A stretch of 64,000 nucleotides of DNA. It comes from Caenimonas sedimenti (GTDB taxonomy: Bacteria > Pseudomonadota > Gammaproteobacteria > Burkholderiales > Burkholderiaceae_C). The notes under the pieces are model-generated. The model did no database searches. It was given only the letters and a program-made list of their open reading frames with translations, and had not been told where the DNA came from. Location of the stretch: contig NZ_VOBQ01000009.1 of the NCBI RefSeq assembly GCF_007833165.1, forward strand, positions 124,001 to 188,000. Direction: 5' to 3'. Position numbers and translations under genes: made by a program. Positions 7,899 to 15,700 of this stretch are shown here, in pieces. Within the stretch, counting starts at the first letter, position 1. Each line of letters opens with the position of its first letter.

Positions 7899-8840
7899 AT
7901 GGCCGATTCCACCCTGCTGAGCACCGACGTCGTCGCCCCGCGCGACCGGGCGCCGCAATGGCGCGAGTGGGTGTCGAAGCATTTCGGCGGCCTGCAGTCC
8001 GACCTGTACGGCGACAGCGAGTTCGATGGCCACATGCAGGCCTCGCACGCGGGCGACGTGATCCTGACCCGCCTCGAAGCCAACCGGCACCGCGTGCTGC
8101 GCACGCCCTCGATGGCGCGCACCAGCGAGACGGCCTACCTGAAGATCGTCGCGCCCTGGCAGGGCAGCGCCACCGTGCAGCAGCAGGGGCGCGAAGCCTG
8201 CGCGCGTGACGGCGCCTGGGTGATCTACGACACCACCGGCAGCTACGAGATCGCCAACCCGGAACGGGTGGACCACCTGATCGTGATGGTGCCCAAGGAC
8301 GGCCTGGCCGAGCGCAACCTGCGCTTCGACGGGGTCATGGCGCGCCGCCTCGGCACCAGCGGCATCTCGCGGGTGGCGCTGGAGACCATGCGCAACACCT
8401 ACCAGGAGCTGCCGAACATGAGCCCGGCTGCCGCGCAGGGCGCGGGCGAGCTGATCAAGCAGCTGGTGCATTTGTCGCTGCAGGAACTGAGCGGCCTCGA
8501 AACCGCCGTGACCCAGCGCGAAGCCCTGCGCGACCGCATCCGGTCCCACGTGCAGAAGAACCTGCGCGACCCGGCGCTGTCGGTGGACGCGATCGCGCGC
8601 GCCCTGAACTGCAGCCGGCGCCACCTGTACAACGCGTTCGGCGGCGAGGGCGAGTCCATCGCCGCGTACATCCAGCGCTTGCGGCTGCAGGCCTGCATCC
8701 GCGACCTGCAGCAGGCCGGCCCGCACGCGCGGCCGATCACGGACATCGCGCTGTCCTGGGGCTTCGGCAATCCTTCGCACTTCAGCCGGGTGTTCCGCGA
8801 CCACACCGGCAAGAGCCCGAGCGAGTTTCGCGGCGGCTGA
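7899..8840 (+). CDS. AraC-family transcriptional regulator (AraC-binding-like N-domain)
   Basis: This 313-residue regulator has a sensor N-domain of the AraC_binding_2 kind (residues about 10-190, as in XylS/NphR-like proteins). A C-terminal double helix-turn-helix covers about 215-310, with SVDAIARALNCSRRHLYNAF and the typical last helix ITDIALSWGFGNPSHFSRVFRDHTGKSPSEFR. It sits 160 bp from, and divergent to, the liv/aldehyde dehydrogenase operon, so it most likely controls that operon in response to an aromatic acid or related ligand (inference). The ATG at 7899 was chosen because the conserved domain begins soon after. Confidence 0.9.
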   Translation: MADSTLLSTDVVAPRDRAPQWREWVSKHFGGLQSDLYGDSEFDGHMQASHAGDVILTRLEANRHRVLRTPSMARTSETAYLKIVAPWQGSATVQQQGREACARDGAWVIYDTTGSYEIANPERVDHLIVMVPKDGLAERNLRFDGVMARRLGTSGISRVALETMRNTYQELPNMSPAAAQGAGELIKQLVHLSLQELSGLETAVTQREALRDRIRSHVQKNLRDPALSVDAIARALNCSRRHLYNAFGGEGESIAAYIQRLRLQACIRDLQQAGPHARPITDIALSWGFGNPSHFSRVFRDHTGKSPSEFRGG

Positions 8841-8862
8841 CGCCGCCGCGCGGCACCGCGCC

Positions 8863-9258
8863 ATGCCTCCCATCCCCGACCACGAGATCGAATTCACCGC
8901 CATGCGGGCCAGCGGCCCGGGCGGGCAGAACGTGCACAAGGTGTCGAGCGCGGTGCACCTGCGCTTCGACATCCGCGCGTCGTCCTTGCCGGAGGAAGTG
9001 AAGGCCCGGCTGCTGGCCATGACCGACCAGCGCATCACCAAGGACGGCGTGGTCGTCATCAAGGCCCAGGCCACGCGCAGCCAGGACCAGAACAAGCTGG
9101 AAGCGATGGCGCGGCTGGAGGAACTGGTGGCCGCCGCGGCCCATGTCCCGAAGCGCCGGCGCGCGACCAAGCCGACCTACGGCTCCAGGCAGCGGCGGCT
9201 GGAGGGCAAATCCATCCGTTCCGGCATCAAGGCGGGGCGCGGCAAGGTGCAGGACTGA
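8863..9258 (+). CDS. arfB: Alternative ribosome-rescue factor ArfB (YaeJ/ICT1 family)
   Basis: This 131-residue peptidyl-tRNA hydrolase rescues ribosomes stalled without a stop codon. The catalytic GGQ is at residues 20-22 in RASGPGGQNVHKVSSAVHLRFD. The C-terminal basic tail (PKRRRATKPTYGSRQRRLEGKS) is the part that enters the empty mRNA channel in known ArfB. The length is normal for ArfB and far shorter than a release factor. It starts 22 bp after the AraC gene on the same strand; the two are probably functionally unrelated. Confidence 0.95.
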   Translation: MPPIPDHEIEFTAMRASGPGGQNVHKVSSAVHLRFDIRASSLPEEVKARLLAMTDQRITKDGVVVIKAQATRSQDQNKLEAMARLEELVAAAAHVPKRRRATKPTYGSRQRRLEGKSIRSGIKAGRGKVQD

Positions 9259-9273
9259 CGCGCTGGCCGCCGT

Positions 9274-10020
9274 TCAGTGGTCCACGCCCAGTTCCTGCAG
9301 CTTCTCCGTCGAGGCGATCTCGATCCTGCCGTAGCCGAGCACCACCGCGCCGGCCTGCACCAGCACCCGCAGCTCCTTGCTCAGGGTCTGGCGCGTGACG
9401 CCCAGCATCATCGCCAGCGACTCCTGCGACACCGGCACCACCGGCCGCGCGCCTGGCGACTGGGTCGCGTCGCCGCGCGCCAGCAGCAGCAGGCGGCGGG
9501 CGATGCGGGCGCGGGTGGAGCGCAGCGTCGCATCTTCCACCATGCCGTAGAGCGAACGCACCCGGGCCGCCAGCATGCGGCTCACGGCATGCGAGAACGC
9601 GGGCTTCTTCATCAGCGCATCGAAGTCGGCACGCGGCAGCGCCAGGACCTCGCACTCGCGCAAGGCCGTGGCGTCATGCGTGCGCGGCTGGCCGTCGATC
9701 AGCGAGATCTCGCCGAACCAGTTGCCCGCCTCCAGCACGGCCAGGATCGCTTCCTTGCCGTCCTCGCGCAGGCTGGAAGCCTTGATGGAGCCGCTGGACA
9801 AGCCGTAGAACGCGCCCGTACCGGCGGGCACCGCGTCGCCCTGGCGGAACAGCATCTCGCCCGGCCGCAGGCGCACGCGGTCGCAGGCGGCCAGCACGGC
9901 GCGGCGGTCGCCCAGGGCCAGCGCACCGAACCAGGGGTTGGCGGACAGCCTGTGCAGCAGCTCGGCGCTGGCGGACAGTGACACGGTGGCGACTCCCAAG
10001 GGCAGGGACAACCCGCACAT
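9274..10020 (-). CDS. Crp/Fnr-family transcriptional regulator
   Basis: This 248-residue protein has a cyclic-nucleotide-binding-type beta barrel. The segment LRPGEMLFRQGDAVPAGTGAFYGLSSGSIKASSLREDGKEA leads into GNWFGEISLIDGQPRTHDATA. A C-terminal winged helix carries VSQESLAMMLGVTRQTLSKELRVL. No N-terminal FNR-type cysteine cluster is present, so it is not an oxygen-sensing FNR of the classic kind. It is divergent from the HD-aldolase operon with only 73 bp between starts, making it the likely regulator of that operon and of itself. The effector is unknown. Confidence 0.9.
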   Translation of the reverse strand: MCGLSLPLGVATVSLSASAELLHRLSANPWFGALALGDRRAVLAACDRVRLRPGEMLFRQGDAVPAGTGAFYGLSSGSIKASSLREDGKEAILAVLEAGNWFGEISLIDGQPRTHDATALRECEVLALPRADFDALMKKPAFSHAVSRMLAARVRSLYGMVEDATLRSTRARIARRLLLLARGDATQSPGARPVVPVSQESLAMMLGVTRQTLSKELRVLVQAGAVVLGYGRIEIASTEKLQELGVDH

Positions 10021-10030
10021 TGTCCAAATA

Positions 10031-10048
10031 TTGACAGTTGATGGTCAA
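10031..10048. promoter_or_regulatory. Inverted repeat, candidate Crp/Fnr-type operator
   Basis: TTGAC-N8-GTCAA lies in the 73-bp gap between the Crp/Fnr gene and the HD-domain gene. Its position and dyad form suit a dimeric Crp/Fnr-family regulator acting on both divergent genes. The arms differ from the E. coli FNR and CRP consensus sites. Confidence 0.45.
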
Positions 10049-10093
10049 GCCCGGGCCAAGAATGCACACTCCAAGGAAGCCACGAAGCCCCCC

Positions 10094-10672
10094 ATGAACG
10101 CCCGCGCCCAATTCACCCGCATGCAGGACAGCACCGCCGCCGACTGGCAAGTCATCGGCGGCGAATTCATGCAGTTCACCCAATCCCTGCCGGATCGCGT
10201 GATGAAGCACCTGCAGATCCTGGAGGGCGACTACGGCGGCTTCCCGGTCGACCGCTACACGCACTCGCTGCAGACCGCCACGCGCGCGCTGCGCGACAAC
10301 CGCGACGACGAATACGTGGCCTGCGCGCTGCTGCACGACATCGGCGACACGCTGGGCTCGTTCAACCACCCGGACATCGCCGCCGCCGTGCTCAAGCCGT
10401 TCGTGAGCGAAGCGAACCACTGGATGGTGCAGCACCACGGCATCTTCCAGGGCCACTACTTCTTCCACCACGTCGGGCTCGACCGCGACATGCGCGAGCA
10501 GTTCCGGGATCACCCGCACTTCGCGCGCTGTGAGGAGTTCTGCGCGCTCTACGACAACCCGGCCTTCGACCCCAAGGCCGAGACGCTGCCGCTGGCCGAA
10601 TTCGAACCCCTCTTGCGCCGCCTGATGGCACAGCCCCGCAACTCGATCTACCTGAAGAAGGAAGCCGCATGA
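10094..10672 (+). CDS. HD-domain protein, possible PhnZ/TmpB-type oxygenase or phosphohydrolase
   Basis: This 192-residue soluble protein is a minimal HD domain. H57 lies in RYTHSLQTATRALRD, the HD pair H81-D82 is in CALLHDIGD, and further histidines occur in EANHWMVQHHGIFQGHYFFHH. The size and single-domain form resemble both metal-dependent phosphohydrolases and the mixed-valent di-iron HD oxygenases of phosphonate breakdown. Sequence alone does not decide between them. The last four bases overlap the class II aldolase start (ATGA). With the following transporter this looks like a small catabolic operon controlled by the divergent Crp/Fnr protein. Confidence 0.75.
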   Translation: MNARAQFTRMQDSTAADWQVIGGEFMQFTQSLPDRVMKHLQILEGDYGGFPVDRYTHSLQTATRALRDNRDDEYVACALLHDIGDTLGSFNHPDIAAAVLKPFVSEANHWMVQHHGIFQGHYFFHHVGLDRDMREQFRDHPHFARCEEFCALYDNPAFDPKAETLPLAEFEPLLRRLMAQPRNSIYLKKEAA

Positions 10673-11427
10673 ACATCGCATCGCTCAAGGAAGTCGTCAG
10701 TGAAGCCGAGTGGAACCTGCGCGTGGACCTGGCAGCGGCCTACCGCCTGGTCGCGCTCTACGGCTGGAGCGACCTCATCTTCACCCACATCACCGCGCGC
10801 ATCCCCGGCCCCGAGCACCACTTCCTGATCAATCCCTACGGGCTGATGTTCGACGAGATCACCGCGTCGTCGCTGGTGAAGGTCGACCTGGCCTGCAACA
10901 AGCTGATCGACTCGCCCTTCCCCGTCAACCCGGCCGGCTTCGTCATCCACAGCGCCATCCACGCGGTGCGGGAAGACGCGGGTTGCGTGCTGCACACGCA
11001 CAGCCGCGCGGGCATCGCGGTCAGCGCGCAGAAGAACGGCGTGCTGCCGATCAGCCAGCAGAGCACCTTCGTGCTGGGCTCGCTGGCCTACCACGGCTAC
11101 GAGGGCGTGGCCGTGCGCGACGAGGAGAAGGCGCGGCTGCAGCAGAACCTGGGCGACAAGACCTTCCTGATGCTGCGCAACCACGGCCTGCTGACGGTGG
11201 GCCCCACGGTGGCGGATGCCTTCCTCTCCATGTACACGTTCGAGAACACCTGCCGCATCCAGATCGACGCGCAAGCCGGCGGCGGGGAGCTCACCACCGT
11301 GGACCCGCGGATCATCGACGGGGTGGCCGAAGCGCGGCGCAAGGTCACCATGGGCCAGGGCTCCAACCTGGTCTGGCCGGCCTTGCTGCGCAAGGTGGAG
11401 CGCACCGACCCCTCGTACAAGAACTAG
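10669..11427 (+). CDS. Class II aldolase/adducin-family protein
   Basis: This 252-residue protein is a zinc-dependent class II aldolase/adducin-fold enzyme. The zinc ligands lie in VLHTHSRAGIAV and MLRNHGLLTVG, and the substrate-phosphate region is near FTHITARIPGPEHHFLINPYGLMFDEITASSLVKVD. Members act on sugar phosphates or related aldols, and many in proteobacteria remain unassigned. It overlaps the HD gene and is followed 12 bp later by a BASS-type transporter. The three genes together suggest uptake and cleavage of a small acid or sugar acid; the substrate cannot be named. Confidence 0.87.
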   Translation: MNIASLKEVVSEAEWNLRVDLAAAYRLVALYGWSDLIFTHITARIPGPEHHFLINPYGLMFDEITASSLVKVDLACNKLIDSPFPVNPAGFVIHSAIHAVREDAGCVLHTHSRAGIAVSAQKNGVLPISQQSTFVLGSLAYHGYEGVAVRDEEKARLQQNLGDKTFLMLRNHGLLTVGPTVADAFLSMYTFENTCRIQIDAQAGGGELTTVDPRIIDGVAEARRKVTMGQGSNLVWPALLRKVERTDPSYKN

Positions 11428-11439
11428 CCGGGGCCGGCC

Positions 11440-12351
11440 TTGGACTTCATCCAGCTCCTGCCGACGCTGCTGCTGGTCGCGCTGGCGCTGGTGATGTTCG
11501 GGCTGGGCCTGTCGCTCAGCCTGGCCGATTTCAAGCGGCTGCTGCAGCACCCGAAGGCGGTCTTCATCGCGCTGCTGCTGCAGGCGGTGCTGCTGCCCGC
11601 GGCCTGCTACGGCATCGTGGTCGGCCTGGGGCTGTCGCCGGTGTACGCGGTCGGGCTGATGCTGCTCGCGGCCTCGCCCGGGGGCGTGTCGGCCAACCTG
11701 TTCAGCCACCTGTTCGGCGGCAACGTGGCGATGAACATCTCGCTCACGGCCATTAACACCATCTTCTCCATCGTGACGCTGCCGCTGATCGCCAACTTCG
11801 CGATCAACGCCTTCATCCAGAGCGGCCAGGTCGTGCCGCTGCAGGTCGGCAAGGTGCTGGAGGTGGTCGGCGTGGTGCTGGTGCCGGTGGCCATCGGCAT
11901 GGCGGTGGCGGCGCAGCGTCCGGGCTTCGCCGCCAGCATGGAAAAGCCGTTCAAGATCTTCAGCGCGCTGGTGCTGGCAGCCTTCGCGCTCATCGCCATC
12001 GGCAAGGAATGGTCGGCGCTCACCGCCAGCTTCTCCAGCATCGGCCCGGCGGTGGTGCTGTTCAACCTGGTCAGCCTGCTGGCCGGCTACTACCTGAGCC
12101 GCGCGGCGGGCCTCGACAAGCCGCTGGCCACCGCCATCAGCTTCGAGATCGGCATCCACAACTCCACGCTGTCGCTGTTCATCGCGCTGTCGGTGCTGAA
12201 CAACTTCCAGCTCGCCCTGCCGTCAGCGATCTATTCAGTGGTGATGTACCTGACCGCTACGCTGTTTGGATGGCTGGTTCTGCGTCGCGGTGGTCGACCT
12301 GCGCATGGGGCTCAGGCTTCGGCGGACGCGGGTCGTGCTCCAGCACGCTGA
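11440..12351 (+). CDS. Bile acid:sodium symporter (BASS) family transporter
   Basis: This 303-residue inner-membrane protein has about nine to ten hydrophobic helices. The BASS signature regions are LMLLAASPGGVSANLFSHL and ISFEIGIHNSTLSLFIAL. Such transporters carry organic acids with sodium. The start is a TTG at 11440, 12 bp after the aldolase stop, placing it third in the HD-aldolase operon. The 3' end overlaps the oppositely oriented transglutaminase gene by 95 bp, so the last 30 or so residues (a basic, non-membrane tail) are encoded antisense to that gene's C-terminus. Confidence 0.88.
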   Translation: MDFIQLLPTLLLVALALVMFGLGLSLSLADFKRLLQHPKAVFIALLLQAVLLPAACYGIVVGLGLSPVYAVGLMLLAASPGGVSANLFSHLFGGNVAMNISLTAINTIFSIVTLPLIANFAINAFIQSGQVVPLQVGKVLEVVGVVLVPVAIGMAVAAQRPGFAASMEKPFKIFSALVLAAFALIAIGKEWSALTASFSSIGPAVVLFNLVSLLAGYYLSRAAGLDKPLATAISFEIGIHNSTLSLFIALSVLNNFQLALPSAIYSVVMYLTATLFGWLVLRRGGRPAHGAQASADAGRAPAR

Positions 12352-13123
12352 CCTCCTTGCGCGTCATCCGGACCGAGCCGAACATCGTGCTGAACGCCAC
12401 GTCCTTGGCGTCGCGGCCGGTGCCGATGCGCACCAGCCGGTCGACCGGCGCCATGCCGGTCGGATCGAACAGGACCCAGCGGCCGCCCACCCACGCCTCG
12501 AACACCGCGTGGAAATCCTGCGGCGGCTCGTCGAACCACACATAGCCCACCACCAGCCGCGCCGGGATGTTGAGCGCGCGGCAGAACGTGATGCCCAGGT
12601 GCGCGAAGTCGCGGCAGACGCCGGCCCGCTGCACGAACACTTCCTGCGCCGTTGTCGTCGACGTGCTGCTGCCCGGCTTGTAGGTGATCTCGTTGCGCAC
12701 CCATTCCTCGATCGCGCGCACGCGGCCGATGCCGGGCGGCAACTGGCCGAACATCTTCTGCGCGGCGCTGCCCATCACGTCGGACTCGCAATAGCGGGTC
12801 GGCAACAGGTAGCGGAAGACGGCATCCGGCACCTGGCCGACCGGCGTCTCCGTCAAGGCGGGGTCGATCTCGACCGTCTCGACTTCGACCTCGGCCTGGT
12901 AGTTCACCAGCAACGGCCCCGGGGCCGCGTCGAACCGGATGAAGCGATTGCCGCTGCGCGGGTCTTCGAAGCTATGGGGCGCCACGCCGGAGGAGATGGC
13001 GAGCCGCTCGCTCCGGATCTTCTGCGTCGGCCAGTGCGCCGCTTCGATGTTGAAACAGAAATGCGTGGGCGACAGGATCTCGTACTCGAGCACCGTTTCC
13101 ACGGTGGAGAGGTGCGTCTTCAT
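12257..13123 (-). CDS. Transglutaminase-like domain protein
   Basis: This 288-residue protein has an N-terminal beta domain (residues 1-95) and a transglutaminase/cysteine-protease core. The catalytic Cys is in QRAGVCRDFAHLGITFCRALNIPAR, His in DFHAVFEAWVGGRW and Asp in VLFDPTGM. Bacterial members are usually predicted proteases or amidases rather than cross-linkers. No signal peptide is visible. Its end overlaps the BASS transporter gene tail-to-tail by 95 bp. The start ATG at 13123 matches the usual start of the family's N-domain. Confidence 0.87.
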   Translation of the reverse strand: MKTHLSTVETVLEYEILSPTHFCFNIEAAHWPTQKIRSERLAISSGVAPHSFEDPRSGNRFIRFDAAPGPLLVNYQAEVEVETVEIDPALTETPVGQVPDAVFRYLLPTRYCESDVMGSAAQKMFGQLPPGIGRVRAIEEWVRNEITYKPGSSTSTTTAQEVFVQRAGVCRDFAHLGITFCRALNIPARLVVGYVWFDEPPQDFHAVFEAWVGGRWVLFDPTGMAPVDRLVRIGTGRDAKDVAFSTMFGSVRMTRKEVSVLEHDPRPPKPEPHAQVDHRDAEPAIQTA

Positions 13124-13191
13124 GCGGCCAATGTAGAGCCGCCCGGACTCGCTGCTGATCGGCAGCCGCCGCCAGCGCTTGTAGGACGCGG

Positions 13192-14457
13192 CTACTTGCC
13201 GAACAGGCCGCGCAGCTTGTCGGCCGCCCTTTCGCCGGCACTGGCGCCCACGCTCGTGCCCACGCCCGGCGCGATCACCGTGCCGACCACCGCGCCCAGC
13301 AGCGCCCCGCGGGTCATCGAAACCGCCGGCGCATCGGCCGTGCCGCTCACCACCAGCGGCACGCCGACCGCGCCTTTGGCCGTCGGCACATCGACGTTGA
13401 TGCGGCCGCTGAGGCTGCGGTTGGCCGCCATGGTCACGTTGCCGTTGGCCGCCAGCGGACCCGAGGTGGCCACCAGGTGGGTCAGATGCACGGTCTTGCC
13501 CTGGGTGTGCACTTGCCCCGCCAGCGCGTTCAGCCGGGTCATGCCGCCGCGGTTGAGGCCCGCGGTCTCCACCGCCCGCGCCAGGTCGATGCCGCGGACG
13601 AGCGCATCGCTCACGTTGAAGTGCGTCTGCGTGGCCAGCACATCGCCGAGCTGCCCGATGTCGCGAAACTCCGCGCGCAGCGCCGTCTGCGCCCGCAGCT
13701 TGCCGGTGAGCGTCTTGCTCGGCGCGGTGAGCGCCGCCACCTCGACGCCCTCGGTGGTGAGCTGCCCGGTCAGCGACACTGCGCCGCTGGGCAACTCGTC
13801 CAGCTGCAGCTTGCCGGCGATCGTCCCGCCGCCCACCTTCACGTGCACCGGCCAGTCGTCGCCATTGCGCTTGATGGTGCCGCTGGCGCCGGCCAGCCGC
13901 CCGTCCACCACCTTGAAGTTCGCGACATCCAGCAGGCCGTCGCGGCCCAGGCCGAACTCGGCCTCGACGGTCATCCGCTGCTGGCCGTCGGACCAGGTCA
14001 CCTTCTTCAATTGCACGCGGCGCGGCGAGCGGATGCCGCTGCGGCGTTGCCGTGCGCGCTTCTCCGGCTCGGTGGCCTTGGCGCGCTTCTGCAGGGTCGC
14101 GCCGATCGCATTCACGCTGGACTGCGGCACGACCGCGTCTTCGACGATCAGGGTGTCGATCTCGACGTCACCGGCCGCGAGCGACGTCCAGTCCGGCCGG
14201 GCTTCCAGACGGGCGATGGTGATCGGCGGGTTGGTGGCGATGCGCACGTCCTCGGCGGCCACCGCCGGCAACGGCTACATGTCGACGGAGAGTTTGCCGA
14301 TCTGCAGCGGCACGCCCAGCACCTGCGTCGCCTGCTGCTGCATCCGCACGCGGAAGTCGTCCGTGCGCAGCCACTGCTGAACCGACAGCACGGCCGCGGC
14401 AGCAGCCAGCGCGCACAGCACCAGCGCGCCTACGAGCCACTTCAGGATCCGTCCCAT
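13192..14457 (-). pseudogene. AsmA-like inner-membrane-anchored protein, interrupted by one amber codon
   Basis: The frame starts at 14457 (MGRILKWLVGALVLCALAAA, a single N-terminal membrane segment). It runs in phase to the stop at 13192 except for one TAG at 14275-14277. Around it the reading is LSVDM-stop-PLPAVAAEDVRIATNPP. AsmA-type proteins commonly have Trp-Pro here (VDxWPLPAV), so a TGG to TAG change is the simplest explanation. The part after the stop (about 360 residues) has AsmA_2-like repeats and ends in a glycine-rich segment. AsmA proteins affect outer-membrane lipid assembly. Internal re-initiation is possible but would leave the fragment without its anchor. A sequencing error is the main alternative. 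Confidence 0.75.
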
Positions 14458-14539
14458 GCCCGACATTGTGGCTCTGCAAAATCCGCAGGGAAACGCTAGC
14501 ATGCGTCTTTACCCCCCGCATACACAGAAAGAAACACAA

Positions 14540-15148
14540 ATGAAGCTGTACTACTCGCCTGGCGCCTGTTCGCTGTCGCCCCAGATCGTGCTGCGTGAAG
14601 CCGGCCTCGCCTTTGAACCGGTCAAGGCCCCGACCAAGACCCACCAGCTCGACGACGGCACCGACTACTACACGATCAATCCGCTGGGCTATGTGCCCAT
14701 GCTGGAACTGGACGACGGCACCCGGTTGCGCGAGGTGCCGGTCATCCTGCAATACATCGCCGACCAGGTGCCCACGAAGAACCTGGTGCCGGCCGCCGGC
14801 ACGCTGCCGCGTTACCGGTTGCAGGAGTGGCTGACCTTCATCGGCATGGAGCTGCACCGCTCCATCGGGGCGCTGTTCAACCCGGCCCTCCCGGAGGAGG
14901 CGAAGCACGTGTTCCGCGATCGCGGCCTCAAACGCCTGGCCTGGCTCGATGGCGAACTGGCCGGCAAGGATTTCCTGCTCGGCGAGCACTTCAGCGTGGC
15001 GGACGCCTACCTGTACGTGGTGACGCGTTGGGCCAAGCCGTTGGGGATCGACCTCGGGCCGTATCCGAACCTGGTCGCGCACCAGGAGCGCGTGGGCGCC
15101 CGGCCGGCGGTGCAGGAGGCGTTGAAGGTGGAAGGCCTGCAGGCGTAG
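14540..15148 (+). CDS. Glutathione S-transferase
   Basis: This 202-residue cytosolic GST starts with the thioredoxin-fold motif MKLYYSPGACSLSPQIVLREAGL, typical of bacterial beta-class enzymes with the SPGACS segment. It continues with the G-site VPMLELDDGTRLREVPVILQYIAD and the C-terminal helix DFLLGEHFSVADAYLYVVTRWAK. It conjugates or otherwise uses glutathione on electrophiles; the substrate is unknown. The start is the ATG after GAAAGAAACACAA. It is divergent from the broken AsmA gene. Confidence 0.93.
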   Translation: MKLYYSPGACSLSPQIVLREAGLAFEPVKAPTKTHQLDDGTDYYTINPLGYVPMLELDDGTRLREVPVILQYIADQVPTKNLVPAAGTLPRYRLQEWLTFIGMELHRSIGALFNPALPEEAKHVFRDRGLKRLAWLDGELAGKDFLLGEHFSVADAYLYVVTRWAKPLGIDLGPYPNLVAHQERVGARPAVQEALKVEGLQA

Positions 15149-15151
15149 CAA

Positions 15152-15190
15152 GTAGGCTGGCGGTGAGCGCGAAGCCGAACCCCAGCCTAC
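15152..15190. repeat. GTAGGCTGG palindromic repeat
   Basis: Outer arms GTAGGCTGG and CCAGCCTAC enclose a GCGGTGAGCGCGAAGCCGAACC-type core. The same family occurs twice, in inverted orientation, at 18112-18222. It lies between the convergent GST and DUF4442 genes, where it may act as a bidirectional transcript end. Confidence 0.75.
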
Positions 15191-15654
15191 GAAGCGGCCC
15201 GCCTTCGCACGTACAAGGTCTTGTGCACCCGCGCGACGACGGCACCCGCTTCATCGCGCACCTCCACCACGCGTTGCGGCTCGAACTTCGCGCCATCGGC
15301 GGTGCGGGCGCGGATTTCCTCCAGCTGCGCATCGTCCCAGTCGAACACCGCCTGCACCGTGCCGCGCCCCGGCTGGACGAAATCGATGGCAGCCGCCTTG
15401 TCCCACACCTGGTAGCCGCGTCCCAGCAGCGGGATCAGCAGCAGCGCGTAATGCGGGTCGCACATCGCGTACAGGTTGCCGCCGAAGTGCGTGCCGAAGG
15501 CGTTCATGTTGTAGAAGCGCTGGCGCATGCGCACGACCAGCCGCCGCCAGTCGGGCGCGACTTCGCCCACTGAAATGCCCGTGCCCCAGTAGGGCGGCCA
15601 CAGGTGCATGACGGTGCGGAAGCGGCGTGTGCTGCCGAAGATGGGAGCGGTCAT
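15187..15654 (-). CDS. DUF4442-family hot-dog thioesterase-like protein
   Basis: This protein of about 155 residues matches the DUF4442 family of hot-dog-fold proteins. The NMNAFGTHFGGNLYAMCDPHYALLLIPLLG segment and the closing VVARVHKTLYVRRR are the recognisable parts. These proteins resemble acyl-CoA thioesterases but lack assigned substrates. The ATG at 15654 (MTAPIFGSTR) was preferred; an in-frame GTG at 15675 would add seven residues, and neither has a clear ribosome binding site. It lies 46 bp upstream-to-stop from the MFS gene on the same strand. Confidence 0.8.
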   Translation of the reverse strand: MTAPIFGSTRRFRTVMHLWPPYWGTGISVGEVAPDWRRLVVRMRQRFYNMNAFGTHFGGNLYAMCDPHYALLLIPLLGRGYQVWDKAAAIDFVQPGRGTVQAVFDWDDAQLEEIRARTADGAKFEPQRVVEVRDEAGAVVARVHKTLYVRRRAAS

Positions 15655-15700
15655 GCGCCCATTCTGGGCAGCCACGGTGCGCCGTCCATGACCTCCCAGG

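Noticed and set aside
10031-10063. TTGACA with AAGAAT as a promoter for the HD gene
   Set aside because: The spacer would be 21 bp, too long for a normal sigma-70 promoter. The TTGAC/GTCAA dyad is a better explanation.
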